Source: Juglans regia (taxonomy: Eukaryota; Streptophyta; Magnoliopsida; Fagales; Juglandaceae). Taken from it: a stretch of 64,000 nt of DNA. Below the pieces are notes generated by a model that was given only the letters and a program-made list of their open reading frames with translations, was not told the origin of the DNA and did no database searches. The position numbers were made by a program, and so were the translations under genes. Below, in pieces: positions 43,391-53,496 of the stretch (position 1 is the first letter of the stretch; every line of letters starts with the position of its first letter). The DNA is taken from positions 20,069,234 to 20,133,233 of the forward strand of contig NC_049903.1 in NCBI RefSeq assembly GCF_001411555.2. The letters are read 5' to 3'.

Positions 43391-43992
43391 TGGAAGGGAA
43401 TTTCCCACCTGGTCCACCTTGACATGGGCCCAGCCCAAACCACATGGACATTGGGAGGCTTAGGCCCCAAAGCAAGGAACCACGTGGCGAAGGAGTAACG
43501 AACTCCCGCACTCTACACTACATGTCGAACACGTTCCTCATATGAAGACCAAGGAAATGCCACGGTGGCAATACAGAGACACCTGCAAACGACAACGGCG
43601 TGAATGAGAACCCCAGGTTAGAGAAATAGGGTGGTGGTTGCAGCCCTCTCCCTTTTTCGACAAGGACAATGGGCGTGAATGAGAACCCTCCAACCTCGAG
43701 TGTGACAAGGAGACATTATGGTGTTAGGATGGACCTCATCAGGACGTGGTGCCCCATACAGTCTGCAGACCCCTTCCTTACAAGGGGACCACCATGACCC
43801 ACGATATATATCCCTCCCCGAGGTTAGGTTCTACCCTCTCTTAGATTTTCCTTCTCATTCACATACATGGTGAAAAGGCTAACTTAAGCATCGGAGGTGT
43901 CCCTCACAACCTTGAGCTCTTTCCTTTATGGATCTTGCAGGTCAGCAAGTGGATGCAGTGGGTATACCATGACACAAAACATGCCCTCAACA
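43391..43992 (+). repeat. Right LTR of the Tat-like element
   Basis: It begins TGGAAGGGAATTTCCC and ends GCCCTCAACA. It is 602 bp and colinear with 35682-36293 but lacks most of the TA run. Confidence 0.88.
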
Positions 43993-43997
43993 ACTAT

Positions 43998-44984
43998 CAT
44001 CATTTTAAAAAGAGAAATGATTTAGTTACAACAAAAATTTACAAAAATAAACCTACAAATTGACGTAGTTTGATATGGTACATTAGATTGTAAAACTATT
44101 TTTATTGTAAAGTAAATCTAACGTATCATATGAAATCAAAAATAAGTTGCATCATCAATAGAAAATACTAAAAAATTATAAAATAAATGATAAACATAAA
44201 CATTTTTTATAAAACTATTTTAAATGTATATCATTTTTCTAAAATAATGTTTTAGTATCATTATTTTATAAAAATGCTCTTCATTTAAAACAAAGTTGTA
44301 AAAAAAGGTTAAAAAAAATAGTTTCTCTCTATCATTAAATAAAACAAAATTAAATTAAAAATAAATATAAAACTAAAAATGTTAAACAATTAACTAAAAT
44401 GAAATATATACATATATATGATTTTGAAAAGAATAAAGATAAAAAAAAAGTAAAAATCCTGATCTTTTTAAGAAATAAATAAATTTAACTCAATAAACTT
44501 AGAATAGAAAAATAACAAAAATGTTAAACTTAAAAACCCAAAAACATAAATCAAACAATAAAATAAAGTAAAACGCCATCTATTTTGATAATTATTAAGA
44601 TATACTCGTTAAAGTTACTCAAAACTTGAGTTGGTTTGGAAACACTGACACAAAGTATTTTAAACTATTTTAAAATATTTTCGATATTTACTTTCTAAAT
44701 ATTATTCAAACAAAAAATATTTTTTAATTGAAAATTTTATTTTTTATCTAATCATTATCTAATCGTTGCAAAAATAATATTCATAAATTATATTCAAACA
44801 ATTTTTTTAATTTTATAATATTTTTATTTAACTCAAACTATTTCTCTATTATTTACAAACTATTTTACTACTATTTACAAATAATATGAGATATTCTACT
44901 GCTAATATTTAAATTACATATCAATCACTTTATTGAAAAATAATAATAAACCCATTTAAGAAATAGAAAAAGGCCCAAATGATT
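43998..44984. other. AT-rich spacer with small repeats
   Basis: It contains the palindromic MITE at 44010-44170. A further AT-rich repeat-like block (about 44630-44900) has GGTTTGGAAACACTGACAC at its start and ACTATTTACAAAC words at its end. No gene is seen. Confidence 0.4.
44010..44170 (+). repeat. Palindromic short MITE (copy 2)
   Basis: Shares AAAATAAACCTACAAATTGA, GATATGGTACATTAGATTGT and TATTGTAAAGTAAATCTAAC with the reverse complement of 18815-18985. Confidence 0.55.
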
Positions 44985-45961
44985 TCTCTATCTGTCCCTA
45001 TTATTTGTAGGACCTGTGTGCCACGGCGACCTCGACGTGGATGCTGCCAACATTGGCCAGTAGTTCGGCCAGCCACTGTGACTAGAGTGGAGGTCGATGT
45101 GCCACAAGTTCAGCCACACAACACCATTCCATCTCGTGACATTCCATCACCAAGTGCAGTCGAACAATGCTTCAAGGTTAGTGAGGTATCCTCTCTGCTC
45201 GTGTACTTGTCATTTTAACTGTTGCTAGTTTGGGGGTTCTTGATGATTAATTTGACTATTCTGGGAGGGTGTAGTGGAGTTGAACGTGCTGTTAGTTTTG
45301 TTAATGTTGTTGGTTGTTTGGTAGTAAGTTGAGGTATTCAAGGTCCTTTTAAGTACTGTATCTCGACAAAGAGAGAATGATTTTGTTAGGTTGTTTGTTA
45401 TGTTTGTGCTGAAAATAAAAACGGAGAATTTGGACATGCATGTCTCGGGTAGTCAAAAGTTTTGGATTGATGTTTGGAGTTAGCTGTAATCGATTGAAGA
45501 AGTGGATTGGAGTCATATTGGAGTGGAGTTTTTTGGGTGTGGTGCTGTGGTAAGTTTAATGTTAAGAAGGGTTAAGGTTTTTCTTACGTATAATATAAGG
45601 TCCATTTTTGTGTAGTTGTATTAACCTAAATATTTTTAAAAATTAGAGGTTTTGGTTTGTACAATGGCAAGTACGTTACCAGCTTTGGGCTAAGTGAAGA
45701 TACTCGTAAGAAATTAAATTGGATAGATGGGTTTTTTGCTAAATTCGGGTCATAGGTGAATTGGTCTTATCTGTCTTTATTGTGTTCCGAGCCACTAGAG
45801 ATCTTGATAGGAGTTTAGGTATGATTTGTTTTATTTCTTAAAAACAATTTTCAGATCTGTTAAGTCAAGATCGTGGCAATTGTGTTTCGGTGTCATTTGA
45901 TTTTCGCTTGGCAGTGTGAGGCAATTCAAAGATGTTAAAAAGTTTAGGTAAACAATGCTCC

Positions 45962-46141
45962 TGATAAATGTTGAACTCAGAAGTTTACAAGAATTTGTAA
46001 AATGTATTATATTCAAAACAGAGTACACATGTGCCCTTTATATACAAGCCATAATAGGCGGGAAAAGTAAAATAACTTATATCTAAATAACTAACTTATG
46101 ACTTGGCTTATAACTAAGCTAACGACTGAATAAATAATACA
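45962..46141 (-). repeat. 3' LTR of the gag-only copia element
   Basis: It is 180 bp and aligns with 47024-47203. Its outer edge in element sense differs from the partner's last 12 bases, so the first bases may have been lost. Confidence 0.78.
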
Positions 46142-46178
46142 ATACCTGGATCTATATCCAAGAGGATAGCCATGCAAC

Positions 46179-47024
46179 TTAAAACATTTCTCCATAGTGT
46201 GCCCTGGAATAGAACAATGAGAGCAAATAGGTCTGCGAGTGGAAGATTTGGCCATAGGAACGTGTTTTGTAGTGGAAGAGAAAAACAGCAGATTGTGTTT
46301 CTGGAACTAAAACAAATCTAATATCACGTTGTCGTTCTTCTTGTAGAACCAGAGAAAATACTTTGTTGATAGGAGGCAGAGGCTCAATGAGAAGGATTTG
46401 TCCTCCAATATGCGAATAGGAATCATTTAATCCCATCAAAAAATGCATGACATAGTCCTGTTGATGCATACTCATCAAGGATCGTAATCCACCACAAGAA
46501 AAAACAGGCAAGGAACGGTAATTCATCAATTCATCCCAAAGGCCTTTCATCTGAGTGAAATACGCACTGACAAAAAGATCATCTTGTGCAAGAGATGCAA
46601 TGGACTTTTGTAATTGAAAGATCCGAGGACCATTGCCTTGAGAAAATCTTTTGTGAAGATTAGACCACATCTCCTTTGCAAAATCAACATAAATGACACT
46701 AGTAGCAATCTCTTTAGAAAGAGAATTAAGTAACCAGGAAAGGACCATATTGTTGCAACGAGTCCATGATTGAAACAATGAAAAAGTTTCTGGAGGAGAT
46801 GGAGCAGATCCATCGATGAAACATAATTTGTTTTTGGCACTCAATGCCATGAGCATGGAACGACGCCATGTGTTGTAGTTGTTGCCTGTAAGGAGCTGAG
46901 TAACAAGCATTGTGCCTGGACTATCTCCATGATGAAGATAATACGGATTGGAAGGATCCACGGGCAAAACAGATGAATTAGTAGAAGAACTATCTTCGGA
47001 AGAATTTATTTCTGCTGATATCAT
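46179..47024 (-). pseudogene. Copia gag (UBN2/Retrotran_gag type), nearly intact
   Basis: The ATG at 47022-47024 straddles the LTR end; an upstream in-frame ATG at 47090 lies within the LTR and is less likely. Residues read MISAEINSSEDSS, then NPYYLHHGDSPGTMLVTQLL, TGNNYNTWRRSMLMALSAKN, KEMWSNLHKRFSQGNGPRIF, FTQMKGLWDELMNYRSLPVF and VMHFLMGLNDSYSHI. This is the plant copia gag capsid region with its usual PYYLHHGD start. The reading is open for about 280 codons, and the end (after VLQEERQRDIRF) is altered, with no zinc knuckle. The product would form virus-like particles with a partner's RNA. Confidence 0.82.
47012..47023 (-). other. Primer-binding-like site overlapping the gag start
   Basis: TGATATCAGCAG follows the LTR and resembles the TGGTATCAGAGC initiator tRNA-Met site with two substitutions. 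It lies inside the first gag codons. Confidence 0.5.
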
Positions 47025-47215
47025 GATAAATGTTGAACTTAGAGGTTTACAAGAATTTGTAAAATGTATTATATTCAAAACAAAGTACACATGTGCCCTT
47101 TATATACACGCTAGAATAGGCGGGAAAAGTAAAATGACTTATATCTAAATAACTAACTTATGACTTGGCTTATAACTAAGCTAACGACTGAATGAATAAT
47201 ACAATACTTCTAATA
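47024..47215 (-). repeat. 5' LTR of the gag-only copia element
   Basis: Ends at the GCTCC target duplication. In element sense it starts TATTAGAAGTATTGTATT, where copia LTRs usually start TG. Confidence 0.8.
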
Positions 47216-48079
47216 GCTCCTATGCTAGACTTTGTTTAAAATGAATTGAGGTTAATTTTGAGAAAATATGCCATGGGTTATAATTGTGACTTTTGTTCTG
47301 TTACTATCCCCACCATGGGTTATAATAGTAGCCTCTGCTCTGGCATTGACACGAGTATATAATGTGGCCTTTGTTCTGATATTGCTATGGGTGTAAAATT
47401 GTGACCTCTATTTTGAGTGCATTTACTTTGTATATAAAGTAGTTTTTGTTATGTTAGGCTAATTGCAGATATGCACAACATTGCCACGGGGGTAAATATA
47501 GCCTTTGTTTTTATTTCTGATGTTGTTTTTGTATGCTTGTTTCTAAGGTCTTTGTTTACTCCTGTGGCAGGATTGTGTATAAAAACCACTTTGTAAATAA
47601 ATGCTTCTAAAATATTGCTATGTTATTTTGAGACTCTGTTTTATTTTGTATTATGTAAGTAGCTCGTGTTTACACACTAGTAGATGTTCACTGCTTATTG
47701 AGTTGTTGATAACTCACCTATTTATCTCCATTATTTTTTCAGATGATTTTGATGGTTATGACAGTTGTAATAGATGGCATGTGACAAGATTAGAAGATAA
47801 AATATGAAATAAGTGCCACATGGTATAAGTGGATTTGTGAGAGTTTGGAGAATATTTGCTAGTGTTGAGTTTATTTTACTTGGAATAATTTTTGAGACAT
47901 TTAATTTTGGAGGATTATTGTACTTCAGTTTTCATATTTATGGATTTTAAGTTAAGAGGTTTCACCCTGGGAATGGGGTGTGACAGACATATTCCTTTAT
48001 ACCTTATAAGTTTAGGGGTTACAAGAACCCACAACTACGCTCATAAAAAGCCATATTAAAACTTTATACCCTATACTAA

Positions 48080-48525
48080 TTACTATTTAATGTTGAAAGC
48101 TAGGTAACCCTTACTTATCAAGTGTTAAAATTTTAACTAAACTTCATGGAAGCTGCATAACTAAAGAAATAAACATCATGACCAGCTGCACCATAATTTG
48201 CCAATCCATCGACAAGTTAGTTAGCCTATCTATAGATATGCCTTAAATTCATGTGCAAATAATCTTTCAACCTCAAGATATCTATCCATATGTCATGGTA
48301 GTGACTAGGAGGTTCATTGTGTGCATGATACCAGTACAATGAGTAGAGAATTTGTATCCACAATGAGATCAGAGATGTGCAGTTAACAATATAGCATAGG
48401 GACCAATTTATAAAGCAAACAATTTCAGCAAATGAATTAGTTCCATGCATGGACAAAAAAGCTAAAGTAACCATTAATCTATCATTCTCTACCATATTTT
48501 CTATTACAATTTCTGGATTCATTAC
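48080..48525 (-). pseudogene. RNase H (RVT_3-like) domain remnant
   Basis: The minus strand gives RLMVTLAFLSMHGTNSFAEI, YSLYWYHAHNEPPSHYHDIW, DILRLKDYLHMNLRHIYR and, past a stop, LVDGLANYGAAGHDVYFF. This is the RNase H fold found at the end of plant L1-type elements and in 'putative ribonuclease H' genes. No RT is attached. The fragment abuts the stump of the Ty3 LTR at 48477. Confidence 0.68.
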
Positions 48526-48528
48526 AAT

Positions 48529-48539
48529 TGGTATCAGAG
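48529..48539 (+). other. Primer-binding site of the chromovirus-like element
   Basis: TGGTATCAGAG lies two bases after the left LTR end, complementary to initiator tRNA-Met. Confidence 0.82.
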
Positions 48540-48655
48540 AAGTACATTCTTTGTGCATCCTAATTCACACAGCAAAAGGCCCCTGCGTTACTAAGCTTCA
48601 AAAGGGTCTTGACACCCTGTAGAAATCCACAAAATCCCAGTTCAAGGCTGTCGAG

Positions 48656-49444
48656 TTGGAGATGCAGGCCTTGAGAAGACATGTGGAGAAATCTGTAGAG
48701 GTGGAGATGCAGGCTATGTGTAGACAAGTGGAGGCCGTCACACACCAACTTTCTTCCTTGACTCTGGAGCTGCAAAGGAAGAATAATACTCAGTTTGAAG
48801 AATCCTCTTCCAGTCAAAGGGAGTCAAGACATGAATCAACAATGACACACATGGGGGAAATTCAACCAAGGGCAGTAAGATTGGATTTCCCTACTTTCCA
48901 TGGAGAGGATCCTTTGGGATGGCTGCATAAGATAAACTAGTTTTTTACCTTCCACAATACCCCACCACTACATAGAATGAGGCTTGTATCTTTTCATATG
49001 GAGGGCCAAGCCCAAGTCTGGTTCCAGGACTTAGATGAGTCTAGAGTTTTAACAAGTTGTGAAGAATATGTTAAGGCCTTACTAATCAGGTTTGGTCCTA
49101 GTAGCTATGATGATCTGATGGAATAGTTAATTCATCTTAGACAAATGAGTACTGTGGAAGTTTACAAGGCCAGTTTTAAAGCCTTATCAAATAGACTAAG
49201 GGGGCTCTTTGAAAAGTATAAACTCAGTTGTTTTTTAAGTGGATTAAGGGACGATATAAGGCTGAATATTCATATATTCAATCCCAACAACTTAACTGTT
49301 GCCTACGGCCTAGCCAAAATCCAAGAAAAAAATGTCAACCTACAGAAGAAAGTAACCAACCGTAACCTGAACCCATACACTACTGAACCAGTAACCTTGA
49401 AATTCCCAACAAACCCATACCCAAATGAACCCAACAAAAACTAG
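48656..49444 (+). pseudogene. Ty3 gag remnant
   Basis: A coiled-coil-like start (MEMQALRRHVEKSVEVEMQ) is followed by the gag core: RLDFPTFHGEDPLGWLHKIN, MEGQAQVWFQDL, EEYVKALLIRFGPSSYDDLM, then VEVYKASFKALSNRLRGL and CFLSGLRDDIRLNI. Two in-frame stops (TAG after HKIN and after LME) break it. The downstream CCHC knuckle and protease are missing. Confidence 0.83.
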
Positions 49445-49509
49445 AGTAAAACCATTGTCCCAGTAGAGAATACTAGCCAAGTTCAAATGAAAAATAGAAG
49501 GGAAAATGA

Positions 49510-52500
49510 TGAACTATTAAGAATAAATTTCCTATCCCGGTAGTGGAGGAGCTAATGGATGAATTGTTTGGGGCTAGGATCTTCTCTAAGCTTGATTTGA
49601 GGTTAGGCTACCATCAAACTCATGTGAAACTAGAAGTTGTTTCCAAAACTGCCTTCCATACCCATGAGGGACACTACGAGTTTCTAGTTATGCCATTTGG
49701 CTTAATTAACTCACCATCAACGTTCCAAAGTATGATGAATGAGGTTTTTAAACCCTATTTCAGAAAATTTCTCTAGTGTTTTTTTATGACATTTTGATTT
49801 ATAGCAAGGATGCAAAGGAACACTTAATTCATTTTCAGCTCACTTTTGACACCTTGAGGAATAATCAACTGTTTGCTAAACTAAACAAATGTAGCTTTTG
49901 CTGTGAGGAAATCTTATACTTAGGGCACCTAATCTTTGGCCAAGGGGTATGGGTAAGAGTGCAAATCGGTCAGTCCGGTCCGATCCGATCCAGTGATGGA
50001 TTGAACATTTTCGGTCCATCATTTTTCTAGACCGGACCAGACCGAACACCCATAGGGATTGGACCGGTCTGACATAATTATTTTTTCATTTTTAAAATCA
50101 ATTAATAAAAAAAATTATTTAAAATACTAAATTAAAATTAAGTGACTTATTAATGTGGATTATGTAACTAAATCAATAAAAAAAATATTTTATATGGTCA
50201 ATGATAATAAATTAGTTGAAAATTACATTATTAATTTATATAATTAATATATAATGAGCTAATTGATATTATATATTAGTTAATTGATAGAATATTAACA
50301 AGTGTTAAAAACATATTTAAAATTTTATATTATTAATGGTGATAGATTAGATTAAAATTACATAATAAATTGTACAATTATTATATAAATAGTATATATA
50401 AAATATATTTTTTATCTTTATTTTTCATTCGGTCTGATCTAGGGTGGAAAAACCCTGGACCAGGACCAGAAAGAAATTTTACAATCCTCTAAAACATGGA
50501 TCGAGACCGACTGGTCTCTGTCTCGGTCCAGTCCGGACCAAAACGACTGGTCCGGTCGGTTTCTCTGGACCAGACCGACTATTTATCACCCTTAGGTATG
50601 GGCAGACCCACATAAGTTAGAAGTGATGTTGTGACGGCCCAAATCCAAATCCTTTAAGGCTTTAAGGGGGTTTTTGGGGCTAGCATGGTACTACAGAAAA
50701 GGAATATGGTGGGATCACTACAAGCTCACTAATTTGCTAAAAAAGGACAACTTTAAATGGGATGAAGAAGCACAAACAACATTTGAGAAGTTGAAATCAG
50801 TCATCACTCAACCTCCAGTTTTAGCACTGCCAAACTTTTAGCTTCCCTTTACAATCGAGTGTGATGCCTCAGGAGATGCTATAGGTGCAGTGTTGATGCA
50901 AGAAGGTAGACTCTTAGCATTCTACAGTAAGCTCTTGAAGGGAAGGGCCCTAATGTTATCAACCTATGAAAAGGAGTTGTATGCACTGGTTTTTGCAGTG
51001 TAGAAGTGTGTCCATATTTGTTGAGGTAGTCTTTTGTCGTCAAAACTGATCACGAAAGTCTCAAATGCTTGTTGGACCAAAGGGTGGGAACCCCTATGCA
51101 GCAAAAATGGGTGTCCAAATTGATGAGATATGACTTTATTATCAAATACAAAAAGGGGAGGGAGAATGTAGTAGCTGATGCCTTATCTAGACAAGGGGAA
51201 GAAGAGGTTTAGGTGGCTATGATCTCACTGCCCAACTTTGATTGGATCATAGATATTAAAGCCTCCTATCTCTCAGATCCTAAGTTAAAGGAGCTTTTGA
51301 AAAAATATCCTAGAGGTGACTTGCCAGCCCCTTATTCAGTGAAGGATGGACTCTATTTTTACAAAGAAAGGATGTATGTCCCTATTGACTAGACACTTAT
51401 AAATAAGTTGCTTACTTTGGTGCATGGCAGTCCTATGGGGGGTCAATTGGGCTTCGACAAAACTGCCCACAGGCTAAAAAGGGACTTTTATTGGCTTGGG
51501 TTAAAATCAAATGTAAACAATTTCCTCAAGAGCTGTGAAATCTGTCAAGTAGTGAAAGTAGATAATACATGACTACTTAGTGGATTGTTGCAGCCTCTCC
51601 CTATACCACAAAAACCTTGGATAGATACAATAATGGATTTTGTAAACGAGTTGCCTCTCTCTGGGGGATTTAATATACTATGGGTCATAGTGGATAGGTT
51701 CACCAAATATACACACTTTGTGCCACTGTCCTACCCCTACACTGTAAGAGTCGTAGCTCAGTTGTTTATGAAACATGTATTCAAATTACATGGAATGTCA
51801 GCTTCAATTGTATCGGATAGGAACCCTACATTTACTAGCAAGTTTGAAGAAGGATTTGTTTTCTCTACCGAGTGTCCAATTAGCATTCAACACAGCTTAC
51901 CATCCACAAATGGATGGGCAAACCAAGGTAGTCAATAAGTGGTTGGAAAACTACCTGAGGAGCTTCACCAGTGATAAACCTAAAGAGTGGTTGAAGTGGG
52001 TGGAGTTGGCTGAGTGGTGTTACAACTCTAGTATACATGCCTCTACTAAGGTATCTCCCTTTGAGGCGTTGTATGGCTACAAACCTCTCGGACTACTTAA
52101 TTACACAGCAGAAACCTCTAGGTTGGAGGAGGTAGACTCAACACTAAGAGACAGAGACCATCTCTGGACACTACTCAAAGAAAACATCATCATGGCACAA
52201 AATCGTATGAAACATTACTCAGATCAAAAGAGGAAGGAACATCAATACACTGTGGGAGATTGGGTGTACCTGTGGCTCCAGTTGTATAGGCAGCCCTCAA
52301 TCCACAACCATTGCAACCTGAAGCTTTCCCCCCTTTTTATGGCTTGTTTCAGGTGGTGCAAAGGTTGGGAGAGGTGGCATACCGCCTGAAGTTACTTGAC
52401 ACAACCCAAATCCACGATGTCTTCCATGTTTCTCAGCTCAAACACAAAATGGGTCAAGACATCACCCTAGTGCCAACGTTCATACCCGTGAACTCGCAGG

Positions 52501-52686
52501 GCATCCTCAAGCCAGAACTCGAAATATCCTAGCTCGATGCATGAAGAAGAAAAAGAATAAGCCCGTCGTGGAGGTCTTAGTATGTTGGCAGGGGCAGCAT
52601 GCTGAAGACGTCTCTTGGGAGCCTTATCACCAAATGCATAATGATTTCCCTACCTTGTGGACAAAGTGTTGTGAAGGAGAGGGGAA
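49510..52686 (+). pseudogene. Ty3 pol remnant: RT, RNase H, integrase, chromodomain-like end
   Basis: [56 protein letters not shown]. The catalytic box reads VFFYDILIYS instead of FFDD. RT resumes after the MITE near 50600. RNase H: PFTIECDASGDAIGAVLMQE, YALVFAV. A junction region: ENVVADALSRQGEEE. Integrase: HH-CC start (GHGS-like HGSPMGGQLGF, SCEICQ), core DFVNELPLSGGFNILWVIVD and VSDRNPTFTSKF. The glutamate of the DDE triad is Lys (GQTKVVNKWLENYL). C-terminal: DVFHVSQLKHKMGQ and VVEVLVCWQGQHAEDVSWEP, a chromodomain-like motif. Stops and frameshifts are many. Confidence 0.85.
49954..50594. mobile_element. 641-bp hAT-type MITE inside the RT region
   Basis: It is flanked by a perfect 8-bp duplication GGTATGGG (49946-49953 and 50595-50602). 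The ends TAAGAGTG and CACCCTTA form the terminal inverted repeat. Both subterminal regions are rich in GGTCCGGTC/GACCGGACC words in inverted arrangement, and the middle is AT-rich. No coding. Eight-base duplication and the end sequence fit the hAT superfamily. Confidence 0.92.
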
Positions 52687-53192
52687 TGTTAGACGATGAA
52701 CAGAGGAGGCTAGGGTTTGGACTTGGTGAAGTGATCATGTCAGAGAAGAGTTCAAGTGAAGTGGTTCGGTAAAGTAAAGAGGAAGTCGTGGGCTGTGGGC
52801 CTTGGAGTACATGGGGCCTTAATAAAGTTAGTAAGATATGTAAGTTGGAGGTCAAACCATTGGGCCTTAAGTCAGTTGGCCTATAATGGGCCTTTATCCT
52901 TATTCTTTGTTACAAATGGTTATTTGGTATTTGTCTATGTAGTATTTTAATTTCTAATTTCCTAGTGATTGTAAGTCAGGTAGTGGAAAGAGTGTCGGGG
53001 TTTGTTATATGGGATGGGAGGGGTTGTTAGAGGAGTAAGCAGAATATTTCAAAGTTGATCTTTCCCTGTTCTCTAGAGGATTGCTCCCCTCAAAGTGAGC
53101 TGTATCCATACATGTGACTCTAATTCCAGATTTTCCTTCATTTTCTATCATTCTCTACCATATTTCCTATTACAATTTCTGGGTTCATTACA
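52687..53192 (+). repeat. Right LTR of the chromovirus-like element
   Basis: 506 bp, from TGTTAGACGATGAAC after the purine tract to GGTTCATTACA. Its last 50 bp match the stump at 48477-48526. Confidence 0.82.
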
Positions 53193-53213
53193 ATAAGCTG
53201 CAATATTAGGTAC

Positions 53214-53478
53214 TGTTGGAGTTAAAATGAAAATGAAGAGCAAAAAACAGAGAAAATGAAGGGAAAACTCAATCCTCTAATCTGTAGGATTGATTCTGGA
53301 AATTCCTTGTCCTTTAAACATCTTGGTTACAGACTATATAGTCACACAGATACACACAAGGCATTAAATGGGAATATTAGTCCCGATACATGTAAATTAA
53401 ATAGAACAAGCTAAATATAGCAAAGCATAAAACAGAACATGCATAGCAGTAATTATGAAAATTACATCAACTTTAATA
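53214..53478 (-). repeat. 3' LTR of the copia element
   Basis: 265 bp. In plus orientation it begins TGTTGGAGTTAAAATG and ends CATCAACTTTAATA. The element-sense start is TATTAAAG rather than TG. Confidence 0.92.
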
Positions 53479-53496
53479 CTCATCCTTGATGTATTT

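Larger units (their letters stand above)
35682..43992 (+). mobile_element. Ty3 retrotransposon, Tat-like, with nested element and pol deletion
   Basis: LTRs at 35682-36293 and 43391-43992 are flanked by the 5-bp duplication ACTAT (35677-35681 and 43993-43997). In order: a GTGGCACTATCTGTGGGATC primer-binding-like site, gag remnants, a second LTR element (37417-41585), and an antisense ORF region before the right LTR. Protease, RT, RNase H and integrase of the outer element are missing. They were lost either with or after the inner insertion. The extra ORF, gag type and primer site point to the Tat group of plant Ty3 elements. Confidence 0.87.
45962..47215 (-). mobile_element. Short gag-only Ty1/copia element (TR-GAG-like)
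   Basis: Terminal repeats at 45962-46141 and 47024-47215 share TGATAAATGTTGAACT, TTTACAAGAATTTGTAAAAT, ACACATGTGCCCTTTATATA and ACTAACTTATGACTTGGCTT. Target duplication GCTCC lies at 45957-45961 and 47216-47220. Between the repeats there is only a gag-like minus-strand ORF. Protease, integrase and RT are absent, so it must have used another element's enzymes. Confidence 0.83.
44985..47984 (+). repeat. Truncated Ty3 LTR, interrupted by a copia element
   Basis: The right part has the same layout as the LTR end of the 27698-35293 element: TAGGTAAACAATGCTCC joined to TATGCTAGAC, the CTCTG-rich stretch, TTGAGTTGTTGATAACTCAC, then a GGGGTGTGACA terminus at 47984. The start of the LTR is not recognised, so this is a 5'-truncated or solo LTR. 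A Pro/Arg-rich patch at 45000-45180 (PRRPRRGCCQHWP) is a chance ORF. Confidence 0.62.
48477..53192 (+). mobile_element. Ty3 chromovirus-like retrotransposon, degenerate
   Basis: The left LTR survives only as its last 50 bp (48477-48526, ending GGATTCATTACA). The right LTR is 52687-53192, ending GGGTTCATTACA. It has a TGGTATCAGAG site at 48529, a GAAGGAGAGGGGAA purine tract at 52673-52686, gag and most of pol, with a chromodomain-like end. Part of gag/protease and the RT start are deleted (near 49445-49510), and a MITE interrupts RT. With the left end lost, no target duplication can be checked. Confidence 0.85.

Noticed and set aside
44979..45218. Arg/Pro-rich ORF (PRRPRRGCCQHWP)
   Set aside because: It lies in a decayed LTR fragment, has no homologue I recognise, and its start falls in AT-rich spacer.
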